Assembly (NCBI GenBank): GCA_020059915.1
Contig: JAGVBB010000003.1
Coordinates: 104,920 to 160,609, forward strand
Origin: Minisyncoccota bacterium
GTDB taxonomy: Bacteria; Patescibacteriota; Minisyncoccia; UBA6257; GWB1-50-10
Direction: 5' to 3'
DNA: 55,690 nt
Part shown: one piece after another, positions 1-7,775 of the stretch
How positions within the stretch are numbered: position 1 is the first letter of the stretch
Layout: each line of letters opens with the position of its first letter
The notes under the pieces: generated by a model
The model's input: the letters and a program-made list of their open reading frames with translations, nothing else
What the model was told of the DNA's origin: nothing
Databases searched by the model: none
Position numbers and translations under genes: made by a program

Positions 1-388
1 CGGTTTTATACATTTCTGGTGCCTTTGCTGGAACAAGACTATACAAAACACTTACCTCAAGATTTACTGTTAATCCTTCTTTTGTTGGAACCTGCATGGC
101 TTCTTTTATTTCTTTTGTCTTTATACTCATTTCATGAATATTAGACAACGGATTAACAAAGTTTACGCCAGACGTGAGTGGTTTTTCGCTGATTACACCA
201 AAAGTATCAACAACCCCGACATGACCGGCAGGAATTATTGAAATCATAGAGAAGATGAAAATAACAAATCCAAGACCAACAACGCCAAGACCAACATTTT
301 TAACCATTGGTTCTTGTGTCTTTTTGCCGTTGAAAAAAGCAATAAATCCTCCTAAAACAAGGACGATGCAAAGCAACAAAATAAACAT
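1..388 (-). CDS. SPFH/Band 7 domain membrane protein (partial, C-terminus off the window)
   Basis: N-terminal ~129 residues of a stomatin/prohibitin-type protein running off the left edge. The ATG at 386-388 is preceded by a GAGGT Shine-Dalgarno. A hydrophobic first segment (MFILLLCIVLVLGGFIAFF) and a second one near residues 35-52 are followed by IPAGHVGVVDTFG and VPTKEGLTVNLEVSVLYSL, the typical entry and first strands of the SPFH fold. Family members are membrane-anchored scaffolds in flotillin-like microdomains or protease-regulating complexes. The exact subtype cannot be told from this fragment. Transcribed divergently from the nuclease gene at 514. Confidence 0.85.
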   Translation of the reverse strand, partial: MFILLLCIVLVLGGFIAFFNGKKTQEPMVKNVGLGVVGLGFVIFIFSMISIIPAGHVGVVDTFGVISEKPLTSGVNFVNPLSNIHEMSIKTKEIKEAMQVPTKEGLTVNLEVSVLYSLVPAKAPEMYKT

Positions 389-501
389 AATTACCTCTCT
401 TTTTGTTATGGAATTCGAGTTTTTACTCGTCTTTTATTAAAAAGCTTTCTGCAATATAACATCTATATAGAAAATAGTCAATATTTATTAGGGTGACGCG
501 A

Positions 502-507
502 TATAAT
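502..507 (+). promoter_or_regulatory. -10 element giving a leaderless start
   Basis: TATAAT separated by 6 nt from the ATG at 514, with no Shine-Dalgarno. Transcription would start at or next to the start codon. Confidence 0.55.
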
Positions 508-513
508 GAATAT

Positions 514-1248
514 ATGAATAAAAAGGCAGTTATTGGGGCTATTTTGGCCCTTATGGCGACGTTAGGGCTCACGGGGTACAAGATTGTGAAGGACACTGGA
601 GAATCCGTCTCCCCCGTCATTGATGTCGGATTACAGACCGTTTCCAAGATCATTGATGGAGACACCTTTTCGATTGCTGATGGAGGAAAAATTCGTTTAA
701 TTGGCATTAATGCTCCAGACGAGGGAGAGTGTTTTTATACAAATTCTACGGAATATCTGAGGTCACTCATAGGAAATAAATCAGTAAAACTTGAAAAGGA
801 TATTTCTGGCGTTGATGAATATGGACGACTTCTCCGATATGCCATTATTCCCACCCCCACCACAGAAAATAATATATTAGTAAATGAAGTAATGATTCGA
901 GAGGGATATGCAAAACGACAACAGCAGGCGCCGGACAATCGGTATAAAGATTTATTTGCAACCGCAGAGGCAGAGGCAAAAAAACTTGGGAAAGGATTGT
1001 GGAGTAAATGCGAAACAGCATCAACGACCCCCATAAATGACGAGCGAGAAATTGATCTTGGTCCCCCATTTCCGGAATGTAATATTAAAGGAAATATTTC
1101 AGAAAAGGGATATGGAAAAACATATTTAGTTCCTGGGTGTGATAATTATGAAAAAACAAAAGTAGATGAACGAAAAGGAGAACAATATTTTTGCTTTGAA
1201 GAAGATGCAATAGAGGCTGGATTTAGGAAGGCGGAGAATTGTCCATAA
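514..1248 (+). CDS. Secreted/membrane-anchored thermonuclease-like (SNase) protein
   Basis: 244 residues. An N-terminal hydrophobic segment (about residues 3-22) serves as signal peptide or anchor. The SNase (OB-fold) domain shows IIDGDTFSI, IRLIGINAPD, DEYGRLLRYAI and EAEAKKLGKGLW, with the Asp and Arg positions expected for the calcium-dependent active site. The Cys-containing C-terminal ~55 residues (GYGKTYLVPGCDNY, then YFCFEEDAIEAGFRKAENC) match the small tail often attached to such nucleases. It probably degrades extracellular nucleic acid, perhaps for nucleotide scavenging. The ATG at 514 is preferred over GTG at 493 because a TATAAT at 502-507 lies 6 nt upstream, implying a leaderless message. 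A hairpin at 1247-1266 follows the stop. Confidence 0.85.
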   Translation: MNKKAVIGAILALMATLGLTGYKIVKDTGESVSPVIDVGLQTVSKIIDGDTFSIADGGKIRLIGINAPDEGECFYTNSTEYLRSLIGNKSVKLEKDISGVDEYGRLLRYAIIPTPTTENNILVNEVMIREGYAKRQQQAPDNRYKDLFATAEAEAKKLGKGLWSKCETASTTPINDEREIDLGPPFPECNIKGNISEKGYGKTYLVPGCDNYEKTKVDERKGEQYFCFEEDAIEAGFRKAENCP

Positions 1249-1266
1249 ATAGCCGTTGGCTATTTT
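1247..1266 (+). terminator. Intrinsic terminator after the nuclease gene
   Basis: Stem AATAGCC/GGCTATT with GTT loop followed by TTTTT. Confidence 0.6.
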
Positions 1267-1340
1267 TATTGAAATATTGCAAGATTGAAAATTGAAGAAT
1301 TATTCAGCTATTGTCTAAATAGTAAAATTTTGGATGATGA

Positions 1341-1363
1341 ACCAGCCTACCGGCAGGCAGGTT
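1341..1363. repeat. GCCTACCGGCAGGCAGG palindromic repeat
   Basis: Intergenic palindrome of the CCTGCCTACCGGCAGGCAGG type. A longer copy lies at 42334-42357. It could act as a terminator or be a dispersed REP-like element. Confidence 0.5.
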
Positions 1364-1432
1364 TTAAATTTCAGACGAAAAACTAAATCCTAAATAAATA
1401 CAAAGCACGAATGTTTTAAGTATCTAGCGTTT

Positions 1433-1828
1433 TTATTTTGAAAGTTTTTGAGATAAGTCGTCTAACGTTTCGAATTCGATACGTTTGTCCGCAAGTTCAG
1501 TGAGGAATGTTGTCTTAACTCCCTTTTTAACCGCAACCCACATTGGTTTTTTATTTGCCAGTGCATAGCCAGCTTCCAATAACATCCCTTCACTTTTCTC
1601 CGCAGATTTAACAAATGCAAAATAGACATCAGAAGAATCAAGCTCCTTAAGTGCATATTCAAGAATTTGTTTATTTGAGAAATTGCCATCACGAAAACGT
1701 TGTTCCTCCCAAAAAGAGCAAAATACCTGATGCCCAACATGTTCAAGGGCGTTCTTTATTTGGGACAAAGTTTGTTCAAGAATAATTGGGTCTTCGCCGG
1801 TAAAGCGATATGAGAGAAAGATTTTCAT
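1433..1828 (-). CDS. Nucleoside 2-deoxyribosyltransferase-like protein
   Basis: 131 residues. It starts MKIFLSYRFTGED. SEGMLLEAGYALANKKP resembles the conserved S-x-G-x-x-x-E-x-G-Y-A-x-A motif of the nucleoside 2-deoxyribosyltransferase fold, with the likely nucleophilic Glu in LLEAGYA. Such enzymes exchange bases on deoxynucleosides, and relatives hydrolyse nucleotide N-glycosidic bonds. Residues 40-75 are less conserved, so the substrate is unknown. The ATG at 1828 follows a TACAAT -10 (1836-1841) by 7 nt with no SD, another apparent leaderless gene. Longer upstream start options would run through this promoter. Confidence 0.65.
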   Translation of the reverse strand: MKIFLSYRFTGEDPIILEQTLSQIKNALEHVGHQVFCSFWEEQRFRDGNFSNKQILEYALKELDSSDVYFAFVKSAEKSEGMLLEAGYALANKKPMWVAVKKGVKTTFLTELADKRIEFETLDDLSQKLSK

Positions 1829-1871
1829 ATTAAGTATTGTATAAAGATTAACATCTGATACATAAAAATAA

Positions 1872-1892
1872 AAATGCCGTATATATACGGCA
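1872..1892 (-). terminator. Intrinsic terminator
   Basis: Palindrome GCCGTATATATACGGC followed on the minus strand by a T-rich run. Confidence 0.7.
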
Positions 1893-2483
1893 TTAATTTT
1901 TAAATGTTTCCGAAATTCCCATTGCAAGACTGTTTTTAATTCGCTGTCGTGATCTTTCAATAAGATCTTCTGTATTATCACGCTTTGCAATAGTAATAAG
2001 TGTATCAAGGACGTGATGGCACTTTTTACTACCGTAGTCATTCATCTGCAGTCTTTCGTCTTCCCAAAAGAAATTTCCATTTTCAGAAAAATGGTGCGCA
2101 TCTTTCCAGAGAGCATCAACTTCTTCATTGGTCCCCACTCGGTTAAATACATGCCAGATATCAATAGTATCCGGAAGTTTTTTGCCAAGTTTTTGAATAT
2201 TTAATAGTCCAAATAATGAGAAGTAAGTCTTTAGTAATACTGGATATTTCCTTTTCCTAAAAAATAAAAATTCCCCAATGTTCTCCAGAAAACCATTAAA
2301 CAGCAACCATTTATGTTCGCCTTGTTCAACACTATATCTCCAATACACAAGGAATCGCTTATGCTTTAGAGAAAATATTGCACTTTGAACAAACTGGATA
2401 ACATATATTTTTGGAATCTTTAAAACAATTTTTAACCTAGGAAAGATGAAAACAAAACGAGCTCTTCCGTGTGTTATGTTCAT
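1893..2483 (-). CDS. Hypothetical protein (kinase-like features uncertain)
   Basis: 196 residues, no confident family. A basic, aromatic N-terminal half (RARFVFIFPRLKIVLKIPKIY) precedes a polar C-terminal half with WEDERLQMNDYGSKKCHHVL. The LKIPK and NDYG spacing faintly recalls the ATP-binding Lys and metal-binding DFG of small kinase-like folds, but this is only a suggestion. The ATG at 2483 has an AGGAGG SD. It ends in a perfect GCCGTATATATACGGC hairpin terminator. Monocistronic, like most neighbours. Confidence 0.6.
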   Translation of the reverse strand: MNITHGRARFVFIFPRLKIVLKIPKIYVIQFVQSAIFSLKHKRFLVYWRYSVEQGEHKWLLFNGFLENIGEFLFFRKRKYPVLLKTYFSLFGLLNIQKLGKKLPDTIDIWHVFNRVGTNEEVDALWKDAHHFSENGNFFWEDERLQMNDYGSKKCHHVLDTLITIAKRDNTEDLIERSRQRIKNSLAMGISETFKN

Positions 2484-2540
2484 TGGATCCTCCTAATTTA
2501 CTGAAACTAACATATCACTATCTGCCTTATTTGGCAAAAT

Positions 2541-2562
2541 AAAACCCCCGTGATGGGGGTTG
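2541..2562 (-). terminator. Intrinsic terminator of the 3495-2564 pair
   Basis: CCCCC/GGGGG stem with U-tract on the minus strand, just after the stop at 2564. Confidence 0.7.
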
Positions 2563-2563
2563 T

Positions 2564-2995
2564 TTAATATACTTTGAGCACTCTAACGCTGGGGAGAAAT
2601 GTTACAAAGCTCTTGCTTGTTGAGGTTTGTTTTGCATTTTCTCCGTTGTTGGTTGGATAAATCTTTTCGAAAACGGGGTGTGGTTTTAAAAAACTACCAT
2701 CTCCCTTTTTTCCCGTATTTGAGGGGAACTGAATAAACATTTCCCCAACTTTTAAATCCGCGAATGTGAATTTTTCATCACGCGGTGGAAAAGAATATCC
2801 ATTTTCTTTCGCAAACACATCAAGAAGATCATTAAAAATTTCTTCTTTACTCATTGCAAATTCAATTTCCACAACATTATTTTTTTCCGTAATTGGAAAT
2901 TTTCCTCGAAAATGAGCAATAAGTTTCTTTCTCTCTTCTCCTTGAAGTAAAAATCGCATTGTATGCGTTTCTAAAGTATCAAGTTTTTTTGGCAT
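2564..2995 (-). CDS. Hypothetical protein, paralogue of the upstream gene
   Basis: 143 residues, probably cytosolic. The C-terminal half (FADLKVGEMFIQFP, then GDGSFLKPHPVFEKI and LPSVRVLKVY) has the same order of elements as the neighbour at 3007-3495 (FGDLEENDFFIIFP, GGYLGTHNIFQKV, IPDGMAVIKIR), suggesting tandem duplication and divergence. Both look like small beta-rich domains built around an F-x-D-L-x-x-G-x-x-F motif seen in other orphan proteins here. Only 11 nt separate it from the upstream stop, so it is probably translated from the same message, which ends at the 2541-2562 hairpin. Confidence 0.65.
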   Translation of the reverse strand: MPKKLDTLETHTMRFLLQGEERKKLIAHFRGKFPITEKNNVVEIEFAMSKEEIFNDLLDVFAKENGYSFPPRDEKFTFADLKVGEMFIQFPSNTGKKGDGSFLKPHPVFEKIYPTNNGENAKQTSTSKSFVTFLPSVRVLKVY

Positions 2996-3006
2996 AGCAA
3001 AATCTC

Positions 3007-3495
3007 CTATCTAATTTTTATGACAGCCATACCGTCTGGTATGTGCGAATATACATCGTCTTGAATCCTTACCGCATTATCGGCAACGGTATTACTTGAC
3101 CCATGTTCTGGATTACTAACCTTCTGAAAAATATTATGTGTTCCAAGATATCCTCCATGACCAGAGTTGTCACCGGGATCGGGAAATATGATAAAGAAAT
3201 CATTTTCCTCAAGATCACCAAATCTTGATTTTATATGTGGATTATAGAAATCGGGCAATATGTCTTTTTCCTTTGCAAATCCTTCAAGAAGTTGATAAAA
3301 CTTGTCTTTATGTTCCGCATCAACTCGCGCTTCTTCATTCACGATATCAGAATCGTTATAGTGAACGCCAAATGAAACTCTTTCAGAACCCTGAAGATTT
3401 TTGTTTATATATTCCCAAATATCCGAAAGGTATTTTTTAGGAATTCGAAAAAGAATAAGGGCTTTTTCGCCTTTTATTTCAATCTTTCCAGGCAT
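3007..3495 (-). CDS. Hypothetical protein, first gene of a two-gene operon
   Basis: 162 residues from the ATG at 3493-3495, which has an AAGGAGG SD 7 nt upstream. Longer start options run into the leader and -10 and are rejected. No recognised family. Residues 100-162 parallel the downstream gene (see 2564-2995). The upstream region carries the shared promoter-leader module of this window. Confidence 0.65.
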   Translation of the reverse strand: MPGKIEIKGEKALILFRIPKKYLSDIWEYINKNLQGSERVSFGVHYNDSDIVNEEARVDAEHKDKFYQLLEGFAKEKDILPDFYNPHIKSRFGDLEENDFFIIFPDPGDNSGHGGYLGTHNIFQKVSNPEHGSSNTVADNAVRIQDDVYSHIPDGMAVIKIR

Positions 3496-3510
3496 TTTGT
3501 GCCTCCTTAA

Positions 3511-3558
3511 GTTGTTAATGAATAAAACTATTTTACAATAAACTACCGAATAAGGCAA
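3511..3558 (-). promoter_or_regulatory. Shared promoter-leader module for gene 3495-3007
   Basis: TTGCCT (3553-3558), 17 nt, TAAAAT (3530-3535), then TTCATTAACAAC (3511-3522) at the expected transcript start. Confidence 0.7.
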
Positions 3559-3570
3559 TAGTGAATATAA

Positions 3571-3606
3571 CCTACAACCGACGACCTACAACTGACAACG
3601 GGAGAA
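3571..3606. repeat. CCTACAAC/CGACAAC-type intergenic repeat
   Basis: Degenerate tandem of CCTACAACCGACGACC-like units ending ACAACGGGAGA. Similar blocks lie at 4043-4098, 6080-6206 and 11391-11427, always between genes. Confidence 0.6.
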
Positions 3607-4029
3607 TTAGTGTTTTATTGTTTCAAGGCGCGCGAGAAATCCATGAAATGTGGTTCCTGTAAATATAATAGAAGGAAGTTGAATAACTATGAGATTAAAC
3701 AACAACAAATCAAGTGGGACAGAAAGATATATGAAAATTGTCGCAAAACTCAATGTATAAAATATGTTATAGACAAGATATCGAAAAAACGATGGACTAT
3801 TATGCCAATGTGAATTAACAACCATCATTCCTATGTCTCTATGTCCACTCGTCGCATAGCAGACAAGTTCATAAAGAAAAAAAGAAAGAACAACAGACCA
3901 TTTCCAATACAGTGAAAACCCCCAGTACATAAAAAATGGTGTTGATACTATCAACGCAATCCCCCCGTTTATAACAGAAGAAAAAAGTTTTTCAAAAATA
4001 GTTGTTTTCACTTTTTGTTTATTATACAT
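3607..4029 (-). CDS. RDD-like small integral membrane protein
   Basis: 140 residues from MYNKQKVKTTIFEKLF. There are about four hydrophobic helices. The loop ATSGHRDIGMMVVNSHW sits where RDD-family proteins carry their conserved polar stretch after the second helix, so RDD-like is the best guess; the family's function is mostly unknown. The start is uncertain: the ATG at 4029 has no SD, and more upstream starts would read through repeat sequence. Flanked on both sides by CTACAAC repeats. Confidence 0.5.
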   Translation of the reverse strand: MYNKQKVKTTIFEKLFSSVINGGIALIVSTPFFMYWGFSLYWKWSVVLSFFLYELVCYATSGHRDIGMMVVNSHWHNSPSFFRYLVYNIFYTLSFATIFIYLSVPLDLLLFNLIVIQLPSIIFTGTTFHGFLARLETIKH

Positions 4030-4042
4030 CCATATGATAAAT

Positions 4043-4098
4043 GACCTACAACGGGAGATGGGAAAACCGACAACCGAGAAGATAGCTATTAGCAACTA
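4043..4098. repeat. CCTACAAC/CGACAAC-type intergenic repeat
   Basis: Second block, GACCTACAACGGGAG then AACCGACAACCGAGA, followed by GATAGCTATTAGCAACTA. The end resembles the end of the block at 6080-6206. Confidence 0.55.
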
Positions 4099-4130
4099 GG
4101 GTCTAGAGACTAGAAAATACTAAGATAGCA

Positions 4131-4158
4131 TTAAAAAATCCTCCGCATATAGCGGAGG
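4131..4158 (-). terminator. Intrinsic terminator of the structured RNA
   Basis: TCCTCCGC/GCGGAGGA hairpin followed by TTTTTT on the minus strand. Confidence 0.75.
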
Positions 4159-4159
4159 A

Positions 4160-4640
4160 AATACATAATAAGCAGTTTTGAACGTTCACAGCGTTGGATA
4201 GTATTTCAGTTTTTGACTGATATGCACTCATTGCGATATCTTCCGATGCACGTCATAGTCTCCTATCTTTCTACACATATCCGTGTTACTAGCTCGCCAC
4301 CCATCCCTAGGGAATCGAACCCAACCAATACCGATTATACAAGCATTGTCTTCATGCCGAAAAGGAAGATGTTGCTTATTAAAAAAACTCTCGGATACAA
4401 GGCGATCTGCTGTCTGAAATTTCGCTGCATTATTAGCAGAAATTAGTTGCCTTAGCACAATAAAACCAATTGGCTTGTGTGTGGTTTACACCCCTGTTGG
4501 CGTCTGCATTACCATTCCACACCATCTTTAGCTCATGACAGGACATTCCTCGTCTTCTGTCTAATGGTAGTTTTAATAATGATTATCCCACTCCGAGAAA
4601 AACTGATCCGGTTCGCAAGTAGTGAAGAACTGAGAATAGG
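4160..4640 (-). ncRNA. Unassigned structured RNA (about 480 nt)
   Basis: The 4096-4848 interval has no convincing gene but ends in a clear minus-strand terminator and is rich in helices. Examples in transcript sense are TACCATT/AATGGTA enclosing GACAG/CTGTC, GTGTGG/CCACAC, and CTGC-TAATAAT-GCAG. The last has UAAUAA in a hairpin loop, as tmRNA does at the end of its tag. A GGGTTCGATTCCC T-arm-like segment lies near 4314. The diagnostic tmRNA 5' sequence (GG-TTCGAC) and a matching acceptor were not found, so tmRNA is not claimed. Confidence 0.4.
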
Positions 4641-4650
4641 ATAGCATACC

Positions 4651-4694
4651 AATTGAAATTTTCAAGCATGCCTGCTGGTTTGAAAATTTCAATT
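4651..4694. repeat. 15-bp inverted repeat
   Basis: AATTGAAATTTTCAA and its exact reverse complement 14 nt later, just 5' of the structured RNA. Beyond it (4738-4850) lies AT-rich TAAACTCTAAACAATTTCAA-type sequence, similar to 17790-17900, that makes a loose palindrome with GGATTTAGAGTTT. Confidence 0.65.
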
Positions 4695-4848
4695 GAATTT
4701 ACAATTTTCAATTACCAGTTTTCAATCAATGAGAGAAATTCTAATATCAAAGCACTAAACTCTAAACAATTTCAAAATTCAAATACCAAATATTTTAAAC
4801 ATTTGTGCTTTGTATTTGTTTAGGGCTTAGATTTTAGGATTTAGAGTT

Positions 4849-6045
4849 TCACCTTGGGGAGCAGATGTCACAGTTTCCGCAATTTGATGATTTTGGTTGT
4901 TCACCAAAATATTGAAGCATCATTGCTCTGCGACAACGATATGAAGTACAAAATGTTGCAATTGCCCGCAACTGCGATTCACACACCGCTGCACGATGTC
5001 GGTTTTCCATCTTATCAATAAAATATTGGTGTTTCATTAAATCGCGTGGACTATAAAACAAAATACAGTCCGATGGTTTTCCATCTCTCCCCGCTCGCCC
5101 CGTTTCTTGATAGTACCCTTCTATATTTTTTGGGAGATCATAGTGGAATACAAAACGAATATCTGGTTTATCAATACCCATACCAAACGCGATGGTCGCG
5201 GTAATTACCCGCACTCCTCCATTCATGAATAATTCCTGATGATGTGCCCGTTCTTTTGTGGTGAGTCCCGCATGGTATGGAAGCGCATCAATACCATCTG
5301 CAGTGAGATCCTGAGCAACCCGCTCTGCGGATGCACGACTATGACAATAGATAATTCCTGAGGACTTTTTGTGCCGTTCTATATAATCAACAATATCGTA
5401 ATATGCATTATCCTTTGCACGCATTTCATAATATAGATTTGGACGATCAAAGCTTCCCGTGAATGATCCATGACCAGAAAATGCAAGCTGGCGCACAATA
5501 TCTTCACGAACCTTGCGCGTTGCGGTCGCAGTAAGGGCAATTACAGGAACGCCACTCCAATGTTGTCTGATGGTATATAAATTTCTATATTCTGGACGGA
5601 AGTCATGCCCCCATTCAGAAATACAATGTGCTTCGTCAATTGCTATGAGTGAGATATTTTTGTCTGCCATGAAACCCAAAAAATCGGGCTTCATTAAACG
5701 TTCTGGGGCGACATAGAGAAGTTTTACCTCATTATTATCAACTGCACTCATTACCAAGCGTTCTTCTTTTTTTCCAATACTGCTATTCAAAAATGCAGCG
5801 GGAAGATTAATCTTCTTTAAAGACATTACTTGATCCTTCATTAACGAAATAAGTGGTGATACCACCACTGTCATTCCTTGAAACATCATTGCAGGGAGTT
5901 GATAACACAGCGACTTTCCCCCACCCGTTGGAAGGAGTGCCAAGGTATCGTTTCCGTTTAGGATAGATCGAATTATTTCTTCTTGATGTGGACGAAATGT
6001 GTCGTAACCGAAATGTTCTTTTAGTTGCTTCTTGAGATTCGGCAT
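4849..6045 (-). CDS. recQ: RecQ-family ATP-dependent DNA helicase, minimal form
   Basis: 398 residues. Helicase motifs are in order: FGYDTFRPHQEEII (motif 0), LLPTGGGKSLCYQLPA (Walker A), SPLISLMKDQV (Ia), AIDEAHCISEWGHDFRP (DEAH plus aromatic loop), ALTATAT (III), GIIYCHSRASAERVA (IV), TATIAFGMGIDKPDIRFVFH (V) and YYQETGRAGRDG (VI). The C-terminus has the RecQ zinc cysteines (CRRAMMLQYFGE, then CGNCDIC) and stops there, lacking the winged-helix and HRDC domains of E. coli RecQ (about 610 aa). It unwinds 3'-5' in recombination and repair. Downstream at 4738-4848 is only AT-rich repeat. No SD; a leaderless start is possible. Confidence 0.95.
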   Translation of the reverse strand: MPNLKKQLKEHFGYDTFRPHQEEIIRSILNGNDTLALLPTGGGKSLCYQLPAMMFQGMTVVVSPLISLMKDQVMSLKKINLPAAFLNSSIGKKEERLVMSAVDNNEVKLLYVAPERLMKPDFLGFMADKNISLIAIDEAHCISEWGHDFRPEYRNLYTIRQHWSGVPVIALTATATRKVREDIVRQLAFSGHGSFTGSFDRPNLYYEMRAKDNAYYDIVDYIERHKKSSGIIYCHSRASAERVAQDLTADGIDALPYHAGLTTKERAHHQELFMNGGVRVITATIAFGMGIDKPDIRFVFHYDLPKNIEGYYQETGRAGRDGKPSDCILFYSPRDLMKHQYFIDKMENRHRAAVCESQLRAIATFCTSYRCRRAMMLQYFGEQPKSSNCGNCDICSPR

Positions 6046-6079
6046 TTGAATAGTTATTAGCAGTAGTAAGTATAGCTAA

Positions 6080-6206
6080 AATAACCGACAACCTACAACC
6101 TACGACCAACAACGGGAGAGGGAGTAACTCACAACCTACAACCGACAACCTACAACGGGAGGCAGAGACAGGGAAACCGACAACCTATGATCTACAACCG
6201 ACGAGA
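6080..6206. repeat. Long block of CCTACAAC/CGACAAC repeats
   Basis: At least seven units of ACAACCTACAAC/CCGACAACC with two embedded ACAACGGGAG motifs, ending GAGATAGCTGTTAG. It lies between the RecQ start and the next promoter. Confidence 0.7.
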
Positions 6207-6231
6207 TAGCTGTTAGAAAAATTCAAAGAAA

Positions 6232-6280
6232 TTGACGGATTAGTGATTTTGTACTATTATATGTTTAACATTAATAACAA
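6232..6280 (+). promoter_or_regulatory. Shared promoter-leader module for gene 6298-6702
   Basis: TTGACG (6232-6237), 17 nt, TATTAT (6255-6260), 6 nt, AACATTAATAACAA (6267-6280). The clearest plus-strand copy of the module. Confidence 0.75.
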
Positions 6281-6297
6281 AATACATAGGAGGATGT

Positions 6298-6702
6298 ATG
6301 AAAAAGAAATTTTATGGATATGATCTTTTTAATCAAAGTATTGGCTACAAAACGGAGTTTCCTGGAAATATTGCGACATTACTAAGTACCCCACTTTCAC
6401 GCTTTAAAAAAATATCCGGATGCGCTGATGGAAACGCCCATAAATTAAAAAAATCCAGTATAGGAAAAATGTTTGAGGTTTCAATACTTGATCCTGTTTT
6501 TATCGGTAAATGCAAATATCTCGGACGTGGTTTTAATGCCATTCCGAAATCAGATTTCAAAACAGCAATAAAAAAATATGAAGAACGTATTAACAATTAT
6601 CGTAAATTTCTTGTTTTTGAACATATCTTGAACGATGAAAAGGTATATATTGTCGTTGAAGAAATCTGGTGTGATGCAAATCCTGTCAAAGCGAAAAAAT
6701 AA
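6298..6702 (+). CDS. Hypothetical protein
   Basis: 134 residues, basic, probably cytosolic, no recognised domain. It begins MKKKFYGYDLFNQSIGYKT and ends VEEIWCDANPVKAKK. Segments such as KMFEVSILDPVFIGKCKYLG look beta-rich. ATG with AGGAGG 6 nt upstream. It has its own promoter-leader module and its own terminator, so it is monocistronic. Confidence 0.7.
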   Translation: MKKKFYGYDLFNQSIGYKTEFPGNIATLLSTPLSRFKKISGCADGNAHKLKKSSIGKMFEVSILDPVFIGKCKYLGRGFNAIPKSDFKTAIKKYEERINNYRKFLVFEHILNDEKVYIVVEEIWCDANPVKAKK

Positions 6703-6708
6703 TAATTT

Positions 6709-6731
6709 CCCGCCTATAACGGCGGGTTTTT
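6709..6731 (+). terminator. Intrinsic terminator
   Basis: CCCGCC/GGCGGG hairpin plus TTTTT. Confidence 0.8.
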
Positions 6732-6777
6732 AATACAAACCCTAGCCCCCAATCACTAAATCCTATACACTATCTGT

Positions 6778-7746
6778 ATGCTGATTGATGATGTACAAAT
6801 TACCGTACACGCAGGAAATGGAGGAAATGGAAACGTTTCATTCAATAAAAACCTTGGAAGCCTGGGCCCCGTTGGTGGCAGTGGTGGACGTGGGGGTGAT
6901 GTTATATTTGAAGGAATTGCCGATTTGAGTGCACTCCAACAATTTAGAAATCAAAAGGTGTTCCACGCAAAAAATGGAGAACAGGGAAAACAACAATTCA
7001 ATGATGGAGCTGATGCAGATGACCTTGTGCTTCGTGTCCCCGTGGGAACAGTGATCCACAATCTTGATATCAATATGGATATGGAGATTATCAAAATTGG
7101 AGAACGAGTTACCGTTGCTCGTGGTGGGCGTGGCGGAAAGGGCAATTTTCACTTTCGATCATCCACCAATACCACACCAAAGTTTGCACAAGACGGACTC
7201 CCTGGCGAATCATACAAATTACGCATTGAATTAAAACTTATTGCCGATGTTGGACTCATTGGATTGCCCAATGCAGGAAAATCCAGTTTGTTGAACGAAC
7301 TTACGCGAGCATCAGCAAAAGTTGCAAATTATCCGTTTACTACACTCGAACCAAACCTTGGTGTATTTTTCAATGTTATTCTCGCCGATATCCCCGGACT
7401 CATTGAGGGGGCGTCAACAGGAAAAGGATTGGGAACAAAATTTTTGCGACACGTGGAACGAACCGAAACATTCTTCCATCTTATATCTGCAGAATCGGAC
7501 GATGTAGTGCGAGACTATGCAACAATCAAAAAAGAATTAATTGAACACAATCCCGCGCTTGGAGAAAAAAAGGAATATATATTTTTGAGCAAGTGTGACA
7601 CCATAGTATCCAAAGAGGTTGAAGATAAATTGAAGGCATTGAAGAAGAAAAAAATTGTAGCACATCCGCTTTCAATTTTAATGCCGGAGACGATAGAGAA
7701 TGTAAAGAAAATTTTGGAGACAGTACAAAAGGAAAAAGAAGTTTAA
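6778..7746 (+). CDS. obgE: Obg/CgtA-type ribosome-associated GTPase without OCT domain
   Basis: 322 residues. The glycine-rich Obg fold (1-155) shows HAGNGGNGNVSF, GGSGGRGGDV and ARGGRGGKGNFHF. The G domain has G1 GLPNAGKSS, G2 NYPFTTLEPNLG, G3 DIPGLIEGAS and G4 LSKCD (an NKxD variant). The protein ends soon after the G domain, lacking the C-terminal extension common in longer homologues. It is a 50S assembly and stress GTPase. There is no SD; TACACT (6766-6771) lies 6 nt before the ATG, so the message is probably leaderless. It shares a bidirectional terminator with the converging gene at 7776-8135. Confidence 0.95.
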   Translation: MLIDDVQITVHAGNGGNGNVSFNKNLGSLGPVGGSGGRGGDVIFEGIADLSALQQFRNQKVFHAKNGEQGKQQFNDGADADDLVLRVPVGTVIHNLDINMDMEIIKIGERVTVARGGRGGKGNFHFRSSTNTTPKFAQDGLPGESYKLRIELKLIADVGLIGLPNAGKSSLLNELTRASAKVANYPFTTLEPNLGVFFNVILADIPGLIEGASTGKGLGTKFLRHVERTETFFHLISAESDDVVRDYATIKKELIEHNPALGEKKEYIFLSKCDTIVSKEVEDKLKALKKKKIVAHPLSILMPETIENVKKILETVQKEKEV

Positions 7747-7767
7747 AAAAGCCCCGCATCAGCGGGG
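7745..7767. terminator. Bidirectional terminator between obgE and the 8135-7776 gene
   Basis: GCCCCGC/GCGGGGT stem flanked by an A-run and an AT-rich run, usable by both convergent genes. Confidence 0.7.
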
Positions 7768-7775
7768 TGAATCTT

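Noticed and set aside
735-1069. Long antisense ORFs over the nuclease gene
   Set aside because: Shadow frames of a gene with clear SNase motifs.
1893-2483. Protein-kinase call
   Set aside because: Only isolated K and DYG-like hints; no glycine loop or HRD-type motif.
4160-4640. tmRNA annotation for the structured RNA
   Set aside because: The UAAUAA hairpin loop and the T-arm-like segment fit, but the conserved 5' GG-TTCGAC element and a pairing acceptor stem are not visible on either strand.
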